Source of the DNA: DATJGF01 sp035495315
GTDB taxonomy: Bacteria; Verrucomicrobiota; Verrucomicrobiia; Limisphaerales; UBA8199
NCBI GenBank assembly: GCA_035495315.1
Contig: DATJGF010000128.1
Coordinates: forward strand, 1 to 9,401
Direction: 5' to 3'
Length of the DNA stretch: 9,401 nucleotides
Below, one piece after another: positions 1-7,411 of this stretch. The notes below the pieces were generated by a model. That model made no database searches. It saw nothing but the letters and a program-made list of their open reading frames with translations, and was not told the DNA's origin. Both the position numbers and the translations under genes were made by a program. Numbering within the stretch: position 1 is the stretch's first letter; each line of letters opens with the position of its first letter.

Positions 1-63
1 GCGTTGAAACGGCCAGACCTAAGAGATAAGGTGCTCGAATATTTAAAATCAGCAAAGAACTAA
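1..63 (+). CDS. 3' end of an unidentified CDS (partial)
   Basis: Frame 1 is open from the first base and ends at a TAA (61-63), giving a 20-residue tail ALKRPDLRDKVLEYLKSAKN. The tail is charged, would form an amphipathic helix, and reads like a normal protein C-terminus. The stop lies only 2 nt before the first base of the tRNA, so there is no room for a separate tRNA promoter after it. The tRNA promoter would have to lie inside this coding end or further left. Twenty residues are too few to name a family, and an open frame of this length can occur by chance, so confidence is modest. Confidence 0.4.
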   Translation, partial: ALKRPDLRDKVLEYLKSAKN

Positions 64-65
64 AC

Positions 66-141
<76 letters not shown>

Positions 142-151
142 TTACAAGTAG

Positions 152-209
152 TTACAAATCTCCAGTTCTTGGTTGTGTCCAAGATGTGACCGGAACTGGA
201 GGTTTGTAA
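152..209 (+). promoter_or_regulatory. Stem-loop that masks a Shine-Dalgarno sequence
   Basis: TTACAAATCTCCAGTTC (152-168) is the inverted complement of GAACTGGAGGTTTGTAA (193-209) except for one position that would be a U-G pair in RNA, giving a 17-bp stem. Inside the 24-nt loop a small hairpin TTGG/CCAA (169-172/179-182) can also form. The right arm contains GGAGG (198-202), 6 nt before the ATG at 209, and the left arm pairs it with CTCC. In a transcript the fold would therefore hide the ribosome binding site of the ORF at 209-547. There is no U-run after the stem, so it is not a standard intrinsic terminator. A remnant of a mobile-element end or a REP-like palindrome next to the tRNA is an alternative. 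The repeat is certain; its role is inferred. Confidence 0.5.
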
Positions 210-547
210 TGACACATCGTGCCGATTCTGTGAACATCCTTAAATTTCTGATCTGCGCATTGGCTGTAACGGTATTTGGAGCCGTTTCCAATCTTATCAT
301 CTCATTTCCGCTGCCACTGAGGGCTGAGAAGTATGGGTCCCAAGAGAACAATCCCGAAAGGGCGACGGCTACCCCAGAGTCTGGTTGCCGTTGCATTCGT
401 TGCGAACTCCGCCCACCAGAACTACGTCCATGCTCATCATGGATGGTAACACGTGTAACGGGCGGCAAATTGTGTTCTGAAATCTACAGGAGCGAGTGGC
501 TAGGCGCTCTGACTGCGTTGGCTGCAATAAACCTACCGTTAGGTTAG
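209..547 (+). CDS. Possible small membrane-anchored hypothetical protein
   Basis: A 112-codon ORF starts at ATG 209 behind a good Shine-Dalgarno (GGAGG, 6-nt spacer), the main reason for listing it. The frame stays open further upstream, but no start there is as well placed. Residues about 10-37 (around LKFLICALAVTVFGAV) form one hydrophobic segment that could be a signal or anchor. The rest is polar with several Cys, including CRCIRC near residues 61-66, and I recognise no family. Third-position GC is mixed and weaker than in the downstream genes, and an antisense frame is open over most of the same stretch, so it may be a chance ORF. The ribosome binding site lies inside the inverted repeat at 152-209. 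A short palindrome (530-545) overlaps the end. Confidence 0.3.
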   Translation: MTHRADSVNILKFLICALAVTVFGAVSNLIISFPLPLRAEKYGSQENNPERATATPESGCRCIRCELRPPELRPCSSWMVTRVTGGKLCSEIYRSEWLGALTALAAINLPLG

Positions 548-1138
548 GGCCTTGCTTGATCAGCGACTGTCGTCCCGATCTGTTTGCACTCATTTGTTAA
601 TCTCTTGGTCCTATTGACTTCGTTTCTTCGCTAGGTGGGGTTCCTTGGGGTGAACGGGGTAAGGGCATTCGGTACTGTTTCAGGTTTCTGGAAAAAGGCG
701 AAATATTCTTTGGACCATAGCGAAATATTATGATATGTAACTCAAAATTCATAGCCACGCTTTCATGGAACGAATCCAGTACTTGCTTGGCTTCTTGCGG
801 TTGATTCGTCCGTTCGATGCACCTCATCGTGTAGTACTATGACGGACAAAGGAACTATTCGTTTGGCGACTGTTGACTTGCGTCGATTCGCTAAAGCTAA
901 AGATAGTGATAATTAGTCACGCCGACTATTTCCAGCTAATGTAATGGAACGATGGAGGCTGATCCGTACCGAGGACCAAACTCGCTCATCGATACGAGCT
1001 TAGTTGGATTTTATGGGATCCCGACATTTCGGATAAATAATGAATATCGGCCATCGGTTTCCATCGTAACGCTGATCGGAAACGCTCGTTAAAGCAGAAG
1101 TTGTTCATAAAGCTTAATTTTTCGGTGAGGACTAACTA
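548..1138. other. AT-rich intergenic region upstream of the lipid cluster
   Basis: About 590 bases without a credible gene. The only notable ORF, 76 codons on the minus strand at 597-827, has no ribosome binding site and no recognisable sequence. Visible structure includes two copies of GCGAAATATT (698-707 and 720-729), 22 bp apart, and an imperfect dyad GTGA-N7-TCAC (906-920). TTGACT at 873-878 could serve as a -35 box, but the best -10 partner (TAAAGA, 898-903) is 19 bp away, so I do not call a promoter. The cluster promoter is nevertheless most likely in this stretch, because the first cluster gene has no co-directional neighbour closer than the doubtful ORF ending at 547. Confidence 0.5.
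698..729 (+). repeat. Paired 10-bp direct repeats GCGAAATATT
   Basis: GCGAAATATT occurs at 698-707 and exactly again at 720-729. The start-to-start distance is 22 bp, about two helical turns, which would place both copies on the same DNA face. This is a common arrangement for tandem regulator sites. They lie about 440 bp upstream of the first cluster gene. The repeat is seen directly; regulator binding is only a suggestion. Confidence 0.35.
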
Positions 1139-1164
1139 ATGTTCCGCGCTTTGAGGTTGACCCG

Positions 1165-3024
1165 ATGGAGGAAGCATTGCGCAGAAGTGGTGAACACGGA
1201 ACTGAATTGAAATCCACCCCAACTGAGAACACCATACCGTTTCGAGCCGCTGATTTTTCCACACTATCCGAAGCTCTGGATTACGCAGCTCTGGGACAGA
1301 CGGGATGCAACTTTTACGGCAGTCGGGGCCATTTGTCTGCCGTCTTGTCATATGCGGATCTTCGAGAGCAGGCAGTATCCTTGGCGCAAAAGCTGTTGAG
1401 CTTGAGGCTCGACCGGGGCGCTCGAGTAGCCATCATTGCGGAGACGGATCCAAATTTTCACCGCATGTTTTTCGCGTGCCAGTATGCCGGTCTGGTGCCA
1501 GTGCCGGTTTCGGCGTCGGCCTTCATGAGTGGCCGACAGGCTTACGTCGCGCAACTCAAGGCGCTTTTGGGCGTTTGCCGAGCGTCCGTAGCGATGGCGC
1601 CGTCTGAGTTCTATCCCTTTTTGGCCGAGGCCGCCGAGGGGTTGAATATTCCCCATGTCGGCATATTGGAAGCCTTCGAGCGACTGCCTGAGTCCCAACA
1701 GGGTCTGTGCCCGTCGGAGTCGCATGAGGTCGCCTATCTCCAATACACTTCCGGCAGCACGCTCTTTCCCCGCGGAGTAGTTATTACCCAAAAGGCTGTC
1801 CTCGCCAATCTGAATGAAATCATAATTCATGGCCTCAAACTCCGCCCCGGCGACCGCGCGTTCTCCTGGCTGCCCTTTTATCACGATATGGGGCTTGTGG
1901 GATTCGTGCTTGGGCCGATGGTGTCGCAGATCTCCGTGGATTACTTAAAAACCTGGATGTTTGCCATGCGACCACTGTTGTGGTTATCGTTGATGGCACG
2001 CACCAAAGGCACCATTTCCTTTAGCCCATCGTTCGGTTATCAACTGTGTGTGAAGCGTCTCAGGCGGGATGCCGCCAGCACGTTCGATCTCGGCGCATGG
2101 CGGGTCGCCGGAGTAGGCGCTGAAACGATTCAGTCGGCCGCGTTGGCAGAGTTCGCCAACGTTCTGGAGCCAAGCGGGTTTAAGCCGAATGCATTTTTAG
2201 CCTGCTACGGAATGGCAGAGGCATCCCTTGCCGTAAGTTTCGCACCTCTCCATCAAGGTATCACCGTTGATCGAGTTGACCCGACTGCGTTATCCGAGCG
2301 TGGGTTAGCTTTGGCCCTGAACGGGCGTGACTCGGGCTCCGAAGTCGAAGTATCGAATACAAGGCCATTTGTAATTTGCGGCGTCCCTCTGCCGGGAATT
2401 CAAGTGGAAATTCGTGACGAGCAAGGCAGAGTTCTGCCGGACCGCCACGCCGGCGTCATATTTTTGCGCGGCGCTAACATGATGTCCGGGTACTTCGACA
2501 ATCCCGAGAAAACTGGTGAGGTCTTGTCGACGGACGGTTGGTTTGACACCCAGGACATTGGCTATTTTGCCGAAGGTCGGGTTGTGATCATTGGTCGCAA
2601 GAAAGATGTCATTATCATCAATGGTCGAAAAATCTGGGCTCAAGATTTGGAGCATCTCGCTGAGGAATTGCCCGAGGTGAGAACGGGCGACGCATGCGCC
2701 TTTGCCGTGCTGAATCCTAATGGGATTGAAATGGCGGCGATGGTCGTGCAGTGGCGCGAGGGGAATTCTAGCAGGCAAGAAGAGTTTGCCCATCGCTTGC
2801 ATGGACTGATCGGCGAACGCTTCGGGATAGACTGTTTCATCGAGATCGTTCCTCCACACACCCTGCCGCGTACGTCCTCCGGAAAGCTATCCCGTTCGAA
2901 GGCACGGGAAGAATTTGTAAGCCGCCATGGTCCTGCTATTCTGCAACGGGAATGGGTGAAGCGAAGCGCTTCCACGGAAGCTCGGCCAGAAAAATCAATC
3001 CCATGCGCGGCGTCGTCGCGTTAA
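1165..3024 (+). CDS. acsR: Fatty acyl-AMP ligase / acyl-ACP synthetase, ceramide pathway (AcsR-like)
   Basis: This 619-residue member of the adenylate-forming superfamily activates a fatty acid with ATP and, in the ceramide context, loads it on the acyl carrier protein encoded two genes downstream. The conserved motifs appear in order: nucleotide-binding loop YTSGST at 194-199 continuing LFPRGV, LPFYHDMGLVG at 236-246, YGMAEAS at 348-354, GWFDTQDIGY at 458-467, GRKKDVIIINGRKI at 477-490, and the C-terminal catalytic lysine in LPRTSSGKLSR (K574). The FYHDMG block and the N-terminal layout are typical of FAAL-type ligases rather than ordinary acyl-CoA synthetases. The start at ATG 1165 has GAGG 8 nt upstream. 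A short out-of-frame ORF (1139-1210) overlaps the start. The 3' end overlaps the next gene by 22 nt. The enzyme class is sure; the ceramide role is inferred from neighbours. Confidence 0.88.
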   Translation: MEEALRRSGEHGTELKSTPTENTIPFRAADFSTLSEALDYAALGQTGCNFYGSRGHLSAVLSYADLREQAVSLAQKLLSLRLDRGARVAIIAETDPNFHRMFFACQYAGLVPVPVSASAFMSGRQAYVAQLKALLGVCRASVAMAPSEFYPFLAEAAEGLNIPHVGILEAFERLPESQQGLCPSESHEVAYLQYTSGSTLFPRGVVITQKAVLANLNEIIIHGLKLRPGDRAFSWLPFYHDMGLVGFVLGPMVSQISVDYLKTWMFAMRPLLWLSLMARTKGTISFSPSFGYQLCVKRLRRDAASTFDLGAWRVAGVGAETIQSAALAEFANVLEPSGFKPNAFLACYGMAEASLAVSFAPLHQGITVDRVDPTALSERGLALALNGRDSGSEVEVSNTRPFVICGVPLPGIQVEIRDEQGRVLPDRHAGVIFLRGANMMSGYFDNPEKTGEVLSTDGWFDTQDIGYFAEGRVVIIGRKKDVIIINGRKIWAQDLEHLAEELPEVRTGDACAFAVLNPNGIEMAAMVVQWREGNSSRQEEFAHRLHGLIGERFGIDCFIEIVPPHTLPRTSSGKLSRSKAREEFVSRHGPAILQREWVKRSASTEARPEKSIPCAASSR

Positions 3025-3932
3025 CCGGGGCAACCGGATTCATCGGTAGCGCGATAGCTCGGAAACTCGTAAACGAAGGTTGGTGCGTACGCGCGCTCAT
3101 CCGCGCGACATCGCGGCGGGCAAGCCTCGAGGGACACTCGATTCAGTGGGTTTACGGCACACTCGAAAATATTGAGGCCCTCGAGCGCCTGGTGGGTGAT
3201 GCGGATGCCGTGGTCCACTGCGCAGCGGCGCTGCGCGGCATTACCGACGCCGATTTTTACCCTGCCAATGTTGAAGCGGTGTCACGGCTCGCGCAGATTG
3301 CCTCGCTCAGAACCCCGCCTCCACGGTTCCTCTTAATCTCATCTTTGGCGGCTCGCGAACCCAGTTTGTCGGCCTATGCGGCCAGCAAGCGAATGGGAGA
3401 GATCGCTCTATCCCAAACAGCCGGCGGTTCCGCGTGGACCGTGCTTCGCCCGCCAGCTGTCTACGGCCCCGGCGATCGTGCGTTGCTTCCCCTGTTCCGG
3501 CTTATGCAGCACGGGATCGCTCCGTTGCTAGGCCGAACTGAGGGCAGATTCTCGTTGCTCTACGTCGAAGACCTGGCGGAGGCGGTGATGAAATTGCTGG
3601 TCAGCGACTGCAAAGAAAACCGCGTCTTCGAGTTGGATGACGGACACCCAAAGGGCTACAGTTGGGGCGAGGTTGCGGAAACGTTCGAGCGCCTTCGCGG
3701 AAAACCGGCGTTCCGTTTCCATGTGTCCGAGCTTCCCATGAATGTCGTTGCGCAGCTTAATCAAATTGCCGCATCGGTAATAGGATATGCGCCAATGTTT
3801 ACTTCAGGGAAAGTGCGGGAGATCAGGCATTCCGACTGGGTTTGTGATAACTCCATGTTTTGCCAGGCGGCCAATTGGAAGCCCACGATGCGTCTAGAAG
3901 AAGGCCTGCGGGCGACTCTCTCTAGTTCATAG
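3003..3932 (+). CDS. cerR: NAD(P)-dependent epimerase/dehydratase-family reductase, likely 3-ketoceramide reductase (CerR-like)
   Basis: This is an extended short-chain dehydrogenase of 309 residues. The Rossmann motif TGATGFIG is at residues 8-15, the strand-end Ser at 113-114 (LISSL), the catalytic pair YAASK at Y125/K129, and the conserved RPPAVYGPGDR at 149-159. In Caulobacter the homologous gene product reduces the 3-keto group formed by serine palmitoyltransferase, giving a dihydroceramide. Gene order ligase-reductase-ACP-oxoamine synthase supports the same role here. ATG 3003 was chosen because it places the glycine-rich loop 6 residues from the N-terminus, as is usual. It overlaps the ligase gene by 22 nt and has no clear Shine-Dalgarno, suggesting translational coupling. 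ATG 2952 in the same frame would add 17 residues. Family assignment is firm; the substrate rests on context. Confidence 0.85.
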   Translation: MRGVVALTGATGFIGSAIARKLVNEGWCVRALIRATSRRASLEGHSIQWVYGTLENIEALERLVGDADAVVHCAAALRGITDADFYPANVEAVSRLAQIASLRTPPPRFLLISSLAAREPSLSAYAASKRMGEIALSQTAGGSAWTVLRPPAVYGPGDRALLPLFRLMQHGIAPLLGRTEGRFSLLYVEDLAEAVMKLLVSDCKENRVFELDDGHPKGYSWGEVAETFERLRGKPAFRFHVSELPMNVVAQLNQIAASVIGYAPMFTSGKVREIRHSDWVCDNSMFCQAANWKPTMRLEEGLRATLSSS

Positions 3933-4089
3933 CAGGTGGTCTAACCAGCCGGCAAGCTTTACAAGCTGGCAGTATCCGTGATAGAGACAAGCACATCCCT
4001 GACAGAACGTGACGCGGTGGTGGTGCCCAGGAAGTGCGGCAACTCAAGTACCCGCCGATAGACGGATCACCTTCGCGGTCTTCCGCACG
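3933..4089 (+). other. Spacer between cerR-like and acpR-like genes
   Basis: This is the longest gap inside the rightward cluster (157 nt). The ACP reading frame stays open leftwards to an ATG at 4009, but the residues before 4090 do not resemble an ACP. A modest hairpin, GCCGGC (3948-3953) with GCTGGC (3965-3970) and one G-U pair, follows the cerR stop. It has no U-run, so it is not a convincing terminator. No promoter is recognisable by eye. Confidence 0.4.
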
Positions 4090-4338
4090 ATGAGCCAGTA
4101 CGACTCGATACTTTCCCAACTCTACGAGATTTTAGGGCCGTATACGCCGGACGGGCACAGCATTTCCGAAGACACGGAATTCATATCCGATCTAAGCCTC
4201 GATTCGATGAAGGTCATGCAGCTCCTGCTCGATACCGAAGAACGGTTCGACATATCCATCCCCTTAAACATCATCCCGGACGTGCGCACCGTCGGGCATT
4301 TCGCCCGGTGCCTCCAGCAACTCGTTGACCGAGGGTAA
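4090..4338 (+). CDS. acpR: Dedicated acyl carrier protein (AcpR-like)
   Basis: An 82-residue acyl carrier protein. Residues 1-15 (MSQYDSILSQLYEIL) fit helix 1. The prosthetic-group site is LSLDSMKVM, with Ser39 as the predicted 4'-phosphopantetheine attachment residue, and is followed by the acidic helix LLLDTEERFDISIP that usually contacts partner enzymes. Its place between the reductase and the oxoamine synthase suggests it presents acyl chains to Spt, as the special ACP of the Caulobacter ceramide pathway does. ATG 4090 gives the normal ACP length; the longer frame from 4009 adds 27 Trp/Pro-rich residues unlike any ACP. The TAA stop shares its last A with the ATG of the next gene (TAATG), so the two are translationally coupled. 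Confidence 0.9.
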   Translation: MSQYDSILSQLYEILGPYTPDGHSISEDTEFISDLSLDSMKVMQLLLDTEERFDISIPLNIIPDVRTVGHFARCLQQLVDRG

Positions 4339-5522
4339 TGGCCCTCCTTGAGAAATTCCGGCAAATTGCCGACGCTCGTGAGGCCCTAGCGCGACTGGGC
4401 GAGGACCCTTTCCGCGCAACGATCGAGCGGATCCTGTCGCCAACCGAGGCCATTGTAAACGGCCGTCCAATGATCCTCGCGGGAACGAACAACTATCTCG
4501 GTCTCACCTTGGATATTCAGTGCATAGAAGCGGCGGTCCGAGCCCTGCGCGAAGAAGGAACGGGAACTACCGGATCGAGAATGGCTAATGGCAGCTATAG
4601 CGGGCACGTTGCGTTGGAGAAAGATTTGGCGGAATTTTATGGACGCCGGTGGTGTGTCGTGTTCTCAACCGGGTACCTTGCCAACCTAGGCGTTATTTCG
4701 GCCCTCTCCGGACCGGGAGATGTGATCCTTATCGATGCCGATTGCCATGCAAGCATTTACGACGGCTGCCGAATGAGCGGGGCGGAAGTCATTCGGTTCC
4801 GCCACAACGATGTCGGTGATCTCGACAAGCGCCTGCGACGTCTTGGGGAACGTCGTGCCAACGCGCTGATCGCCGTGGAAGGCATCTATAGTACGCTCGG
4901 AGATCGAGCGGCACTGGCGGAAATCGCGGCGGTCAAACAGGAGCATGGCGCTTGTTTACTCGTAGACGAAGCCCATTCGCTCGGAGTGCTGGGGGAGCGG
5001 GGCCGCGGACTTTCGGAGGAGAGCGATGTCGAAAGCAGCGTCGATTTTATCGTCGGCACGTTCAGCAAAAGCCTGGGAGCCACTGGCGGATTTTGCGTCT
5101 CGGATCATCACGAGCTGGAGCTGATCCGATATGGCAGCCGCCCGTATATTTTCACCGCATCTCCCTGCCCGGCGGTCATCGCGTCGACCAGAGCCGCTTT
5201 AAACAGGCTCCGAATCGAGCCTGAACTGCGTGTCCTGCTGTGGAACAATGCCCGGCGATTGTATCAGTCATTGCAGGAGATGGGATTCAGACTAGGTCCC
5301 GAGGTTAGTCCGATTGTCGCGGTCCGGTTCGAACAGCGCGAAGAAGCGATCGGCTTGTGGAACGCCATCGTCGATCAAGGAGTATACGTCAACATGATTT
5401 TGCCGCCGGCGGCCCCCGACGGCGGCAGCTTGCTTCGCTGTAGCACGACTGCGGCGCACACTCCGGAGCAGATCGAGCGAATCTGCAAGGCGTTTGCTAC
5501 CGCCAGGGCATTACTAAGCTGA
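4338..5522 (+). CDS. spt: Alpha-oxoamine synthase, likely serine palmitoyltransferase
   Basis: A 394-residue fold-type I PLP enzyme that condenses an acyl thioester with an amino acid and releases CO2. With serine this gives 3-ketosphinganine, the first committed step of sphingolipid synthesis. Visible landmarks are the GTGTTGSRMANGSYSGH block at 74-90, His137 (DADCHAS, expected to stack on PLP), the DEAH motif at 210-213 whose Asp binds the pyridine nitrogen, and the Schiff-base Lys244 in GTFSKSLGATGG. The length matches the AONS/KBL/SPT family. The SR..NG version of the first block resembles SPTs more than biotin-pathway AONS, and the neighbours (reductase, ACP, acyl ligase) fit a ceramide pathway. 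A different amino-acid substrate or an AONS-like function cannot be excluded from sequence. The start overlaps the acpR stop by one base, with GAGGG just upstream. Confidence 0.87.
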   Translation: MALLEKFRQIADAREALARLGEDPFRATIERILSPTEAIVNGRPMILAGTNNYLGLTLDIQCIEAAVRALREEGTGTTGSRMANGSYSGHVALEKDLAEFYGRRWCVVFSTGYLANLGVISALSGPGDVILIDADCHASIYDGCRMSGAEVIRFRHNDVGDLDKRLRRLGERRANALIAVEGIYSTLGDRAALAEIAAVKQEHGACLLVDEAHSLGVLGERGRGLSEESDVESSVDFIVGTFSKSLGATGGFCVSDHHELELIRYGSRPYIFTASPCPAVIASTRAALNRLRIEPELRVLLWNNARRLYQSLQEMGFRLGPEVSPIVAVRFEQREEAIGLWNAIVDQGVYVNMILPPAAPDGGSLLRCSTTAAHTPEQIERICKAFATARALLS

Positions 5523-5607
5523 TGACCAAAGGCCATGGCGATCGTGACTTAGCGGACATCAGCGTTGTAAGCCTGCGATGTTCTCTTCGGCAGGATAGTA
5601 AACAAAC

Positions 5608-7365
5608 ATGCGATTTTTGATTACCATTGCCCGGATGTACCCGGGACGGAGCGCGCTCACACTGCTCTCGCTATTATTTGCCGGCCTGGCAGACGGACTC
5701 AGCCTACTGTTTCTGCTTCCATTGCTGAATCTCGCAACCAGCGACGCCGCTCGAGTTTCCAGCAATGGGTTATCGGGGATCGGCCACATGCTGACGGAAG
5801 CGCTATCGTCAATTGGCGTGACACCGACAGTTGGCGCGTTGCTGGTCGTCATCCTCGTCTGTCTTTCACTCAAGGCCGTATTTTTGATCCTCGCGAACGT
5901 CCAGGTCGGTTACACGGTTGCCCATGTCGCGACGGACTTGCGGCTCTCTTTGCTTCGCTCACTCCTGGCTGCGCGCTGGGAGTTCTACGTGCGCCAACCT
6001 GTGGGAAGCTTAACCAATGCCATCGGAACCGAAGCGATCCGAGCCTCACAGGCGTATTTTCAAGGCGTCAAGACTCTAGTAGTTCTCATTCAAGCTATTG
6101 TCTACGCGGGCGTCGCTTTTTTTGTTACGTGGAAAGGTGCCCTGCTGTCCCTCGCGATGGGCGGCATCATCCTCTATGGGCTGCGCTGGCTCGTCCGTAT
6201 GGCGCATCATGCAGGCATGCGCCAGACTCAACTGCTCAAGTCTCTCTTGACCCGTTTGGCCGACAGCCTTCAATCGGTAAAACCTCTGAAAGCGATGGCG
6301 CGTGAAGGGTTAGTTGGCTCTCTTCTCGGAGCAGAAAATAGGCGCTTGAATCGCGCGCTGCGTCGGGACGTGAGCAGCACGGAGGTTCTGAGCGAGGCTC
6401 AGGATTTCACGATAGCCCTGATCATGGTCTGCGGTTTGTACGTGGCCCTGATTCAGTGGAAGCTGCCATTCAATGCCGTGATCGTCATGGTTCTGGTCCT
6501 CGCGCGCTCGCTTGCATCTCTGGGAAAAACCCAGCGTCAGTATCAAAGGATGAAAACCTATGAAAGCGCCTTCTGGTCGATGCAGGCCGTCATTGACGAA
6601 GCGAGCGGCGCCCGCGAAACAAATCCTGGAGGTAGCTCTCCCCACTTGGAAAAGTCGGTTGTCCTGAACAATGTCAATTTTGCATATGGCGAGGCACCGG
6701 TTCTTTCGAATGCATCGCTGACCGTCCCGGCGGGCTCATTCACTGCCATCATGGGGGCGTCGGGCGCAGGGAAAACCACGATCGCCGATCTGATTATCGG
6801 TCTGCTCCGTCCGCAGGAAGGCGAAATTCTGATCGACAATGTGCCATTGGAGCAGGTTGATCTCAGGCAGTGGCGCCAGATGATCGGCTACGTGCCGCAG
6901 GAATCTTTCCTGCTGCACGAAACGGTCCTGTGGAACGTGACGCTTGGCGATCCGGAGGTGAACGAGGCCGACGCCGAGGCTGCGCTCCGAGCCGCCGGGG
7001 CATGGGAATTCGTCGCGGAACTGCCGCAACAGATACACAGCTCGGTGGCGGAGCGCGGTATGGCGCTCTCGGGTGGCCAGCGACAGCGTATCGCCATCGC
7101 GAGGGCGTTGGCGCGCCGCCCCAAGCTGCTGATCCTCGATGAGGTCACAAGTTCGCTCGACCCGCAGACCGAGTCGGCAATTTGCCAAACGTTGCAAGGC
7201 CTACGAGGTCAGCTGACCATTTTGGCGATCTCGCACCAGCCCGCCGTCGTCGAAGCCGCCAATAGAATTTACCGGATCCAGAACAGCGAGGTTGTTTTAG
7301 TCCGGGACGGCCGTGATTTGGATCTCGTCTCGGGCGAGTTGGAGTATGAGCCCAAGTTTGCCTAG
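5608..7365 (+). CDS. ABC half-transporter, exporter/lipid flippase type (MsbA-like)
   Basis: 585 residues with a fused membrane domain and ATPase, expected to work as a homodimer in the inner membrane. Hydrophobic segments lie at about 15-43, 76-97, 153-195 (two spans) and 266-305 (two spans), the six-helix exporter layout. The ATPase domain shows Walker A GASGAGKTT (383-391, K389), Q-loop Gln431 in VPQES, signature LSGGQ (487-491), Walker B LLILDE (507-512), a TSSLD D-loop and the H-loop His543 in ISHQP. All catalytic residues are present. The gene follows spt by 85 nt and precedes the ELM1 gene by 46 nt on the same strand, so I infer it flips or exports the sphingolipid product; the substrate cannot be read from the sequence. 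The ATG at 5608 has AGGA 12 nt upstream, a rather long spacer. Confidence 0.88.
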   Translation: MRFLITIARMYPGRSALTLLSLLFAGLADGLSLLFLLPLLNLATSDAARVSSNGLSGIGHMLTEALSSIGVTPTVGALLVVILVCLSLKAVFLILANVQVGYTVAHVATDLRLSLLRSLLAARWEFYVRQPVGSLTNAIGTEAIRASQAYFQGVKTLVVLIQAIVYAGVAFFVTWKGALLSLAMGGIILYGLRWLVRMAHHAGMRQTQLLKSLLTRLADSLQSVKPLKAMAREGLVGSLLGAENRRLNRALRRDVSSTEVLSEAQDFTIALIMVCGLYVALIQWKLPFNAVIVMVLVLARSLASLGKTQRQYQRMKTYESAFWSMQAVIDEASGARETNPGGSSPHLEKSVVLNNVNFAYGEAPVLSNASLTVPAGSFTAIMGASGAGKTTIADLIIGLLRPQEGEILIDNVPLEQVDLRQWRQMIGYVPQESFLLHETVLWNVTLGDPEVNEADAEAALRAAGAWEFVAELPQQIHSSVAERGMALSGGQRQRIAIARALARRPKLLILDEVTSSLDPQTESAICQTLQGLRGQLTILAISHQPAVVEAANRIYRIQNSEVVLVRDGRDLDLVSGELEYEPKFA

Positions 7366-7411
7366 CGGTGTGCGTCTCGCTTATTAGCAGAGAACAGTTT
7401 TTCCCAGACCT

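Noticed and set aside
142..468. Minus-strand 108-codon ORF next to the tRNA
   Set aside because: No ribosome binding site or recognisable domain, and the opposite frame at 209-547 has a better start. Neither is strong.
530..545. AACCTA-CCGT-TAGGTT palindrome as a terminator
   Set aside because: The stem is only 6 bp and AT-rich, and no U-run follows it.
597..827. Minus-strand 76-codon ORF in the intergenic region
   Set aside because: No Shine-Dalgarno upstream of its ATG, no recognisable motif, and AT-rich sequence where frames of this size occur by chance.
873..903. TTGACT ... TAAAGA as a sigma-70 promoter for the cluster
   Set aside because: Spacing of 19 bp and a poor -10 box; not strong enough to call by eye.
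1348..1884. Minus-strand 178-codon ORF inside the acyl ligase gene
   Set aside because: It lies wholly antisense to the motif-confirmed adenylate-forming domain; a shadow of GC-rich coding sequence.
2305..2859. Minus-strand 184-codon ORF inside the acyl ligase gene
   Set aside because: Antisense to the region containing the 477-490 motif and the catalytic Lys region; no recognisable protein features.
3948..3970. GCCGGC/GCTGGC hairpin after the cerR-like gene as a terminator
   Set aside because: Short stem with a G-U pair, no U-run, and co-directional genes with the same pathway role continue downstream.
4009..4089. Upstream ATG extending the ACP by 27 residues
   Set aside because: The added residues are unlike ACP N-termini, and the protein from 4090 already has the full normal ACP length.
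6736..7197. Minus-strand 153-codon ORF inside the ABC ATPase domain
   Set aside because: Complementary to the Walker A and signature motifs, so a shadow.
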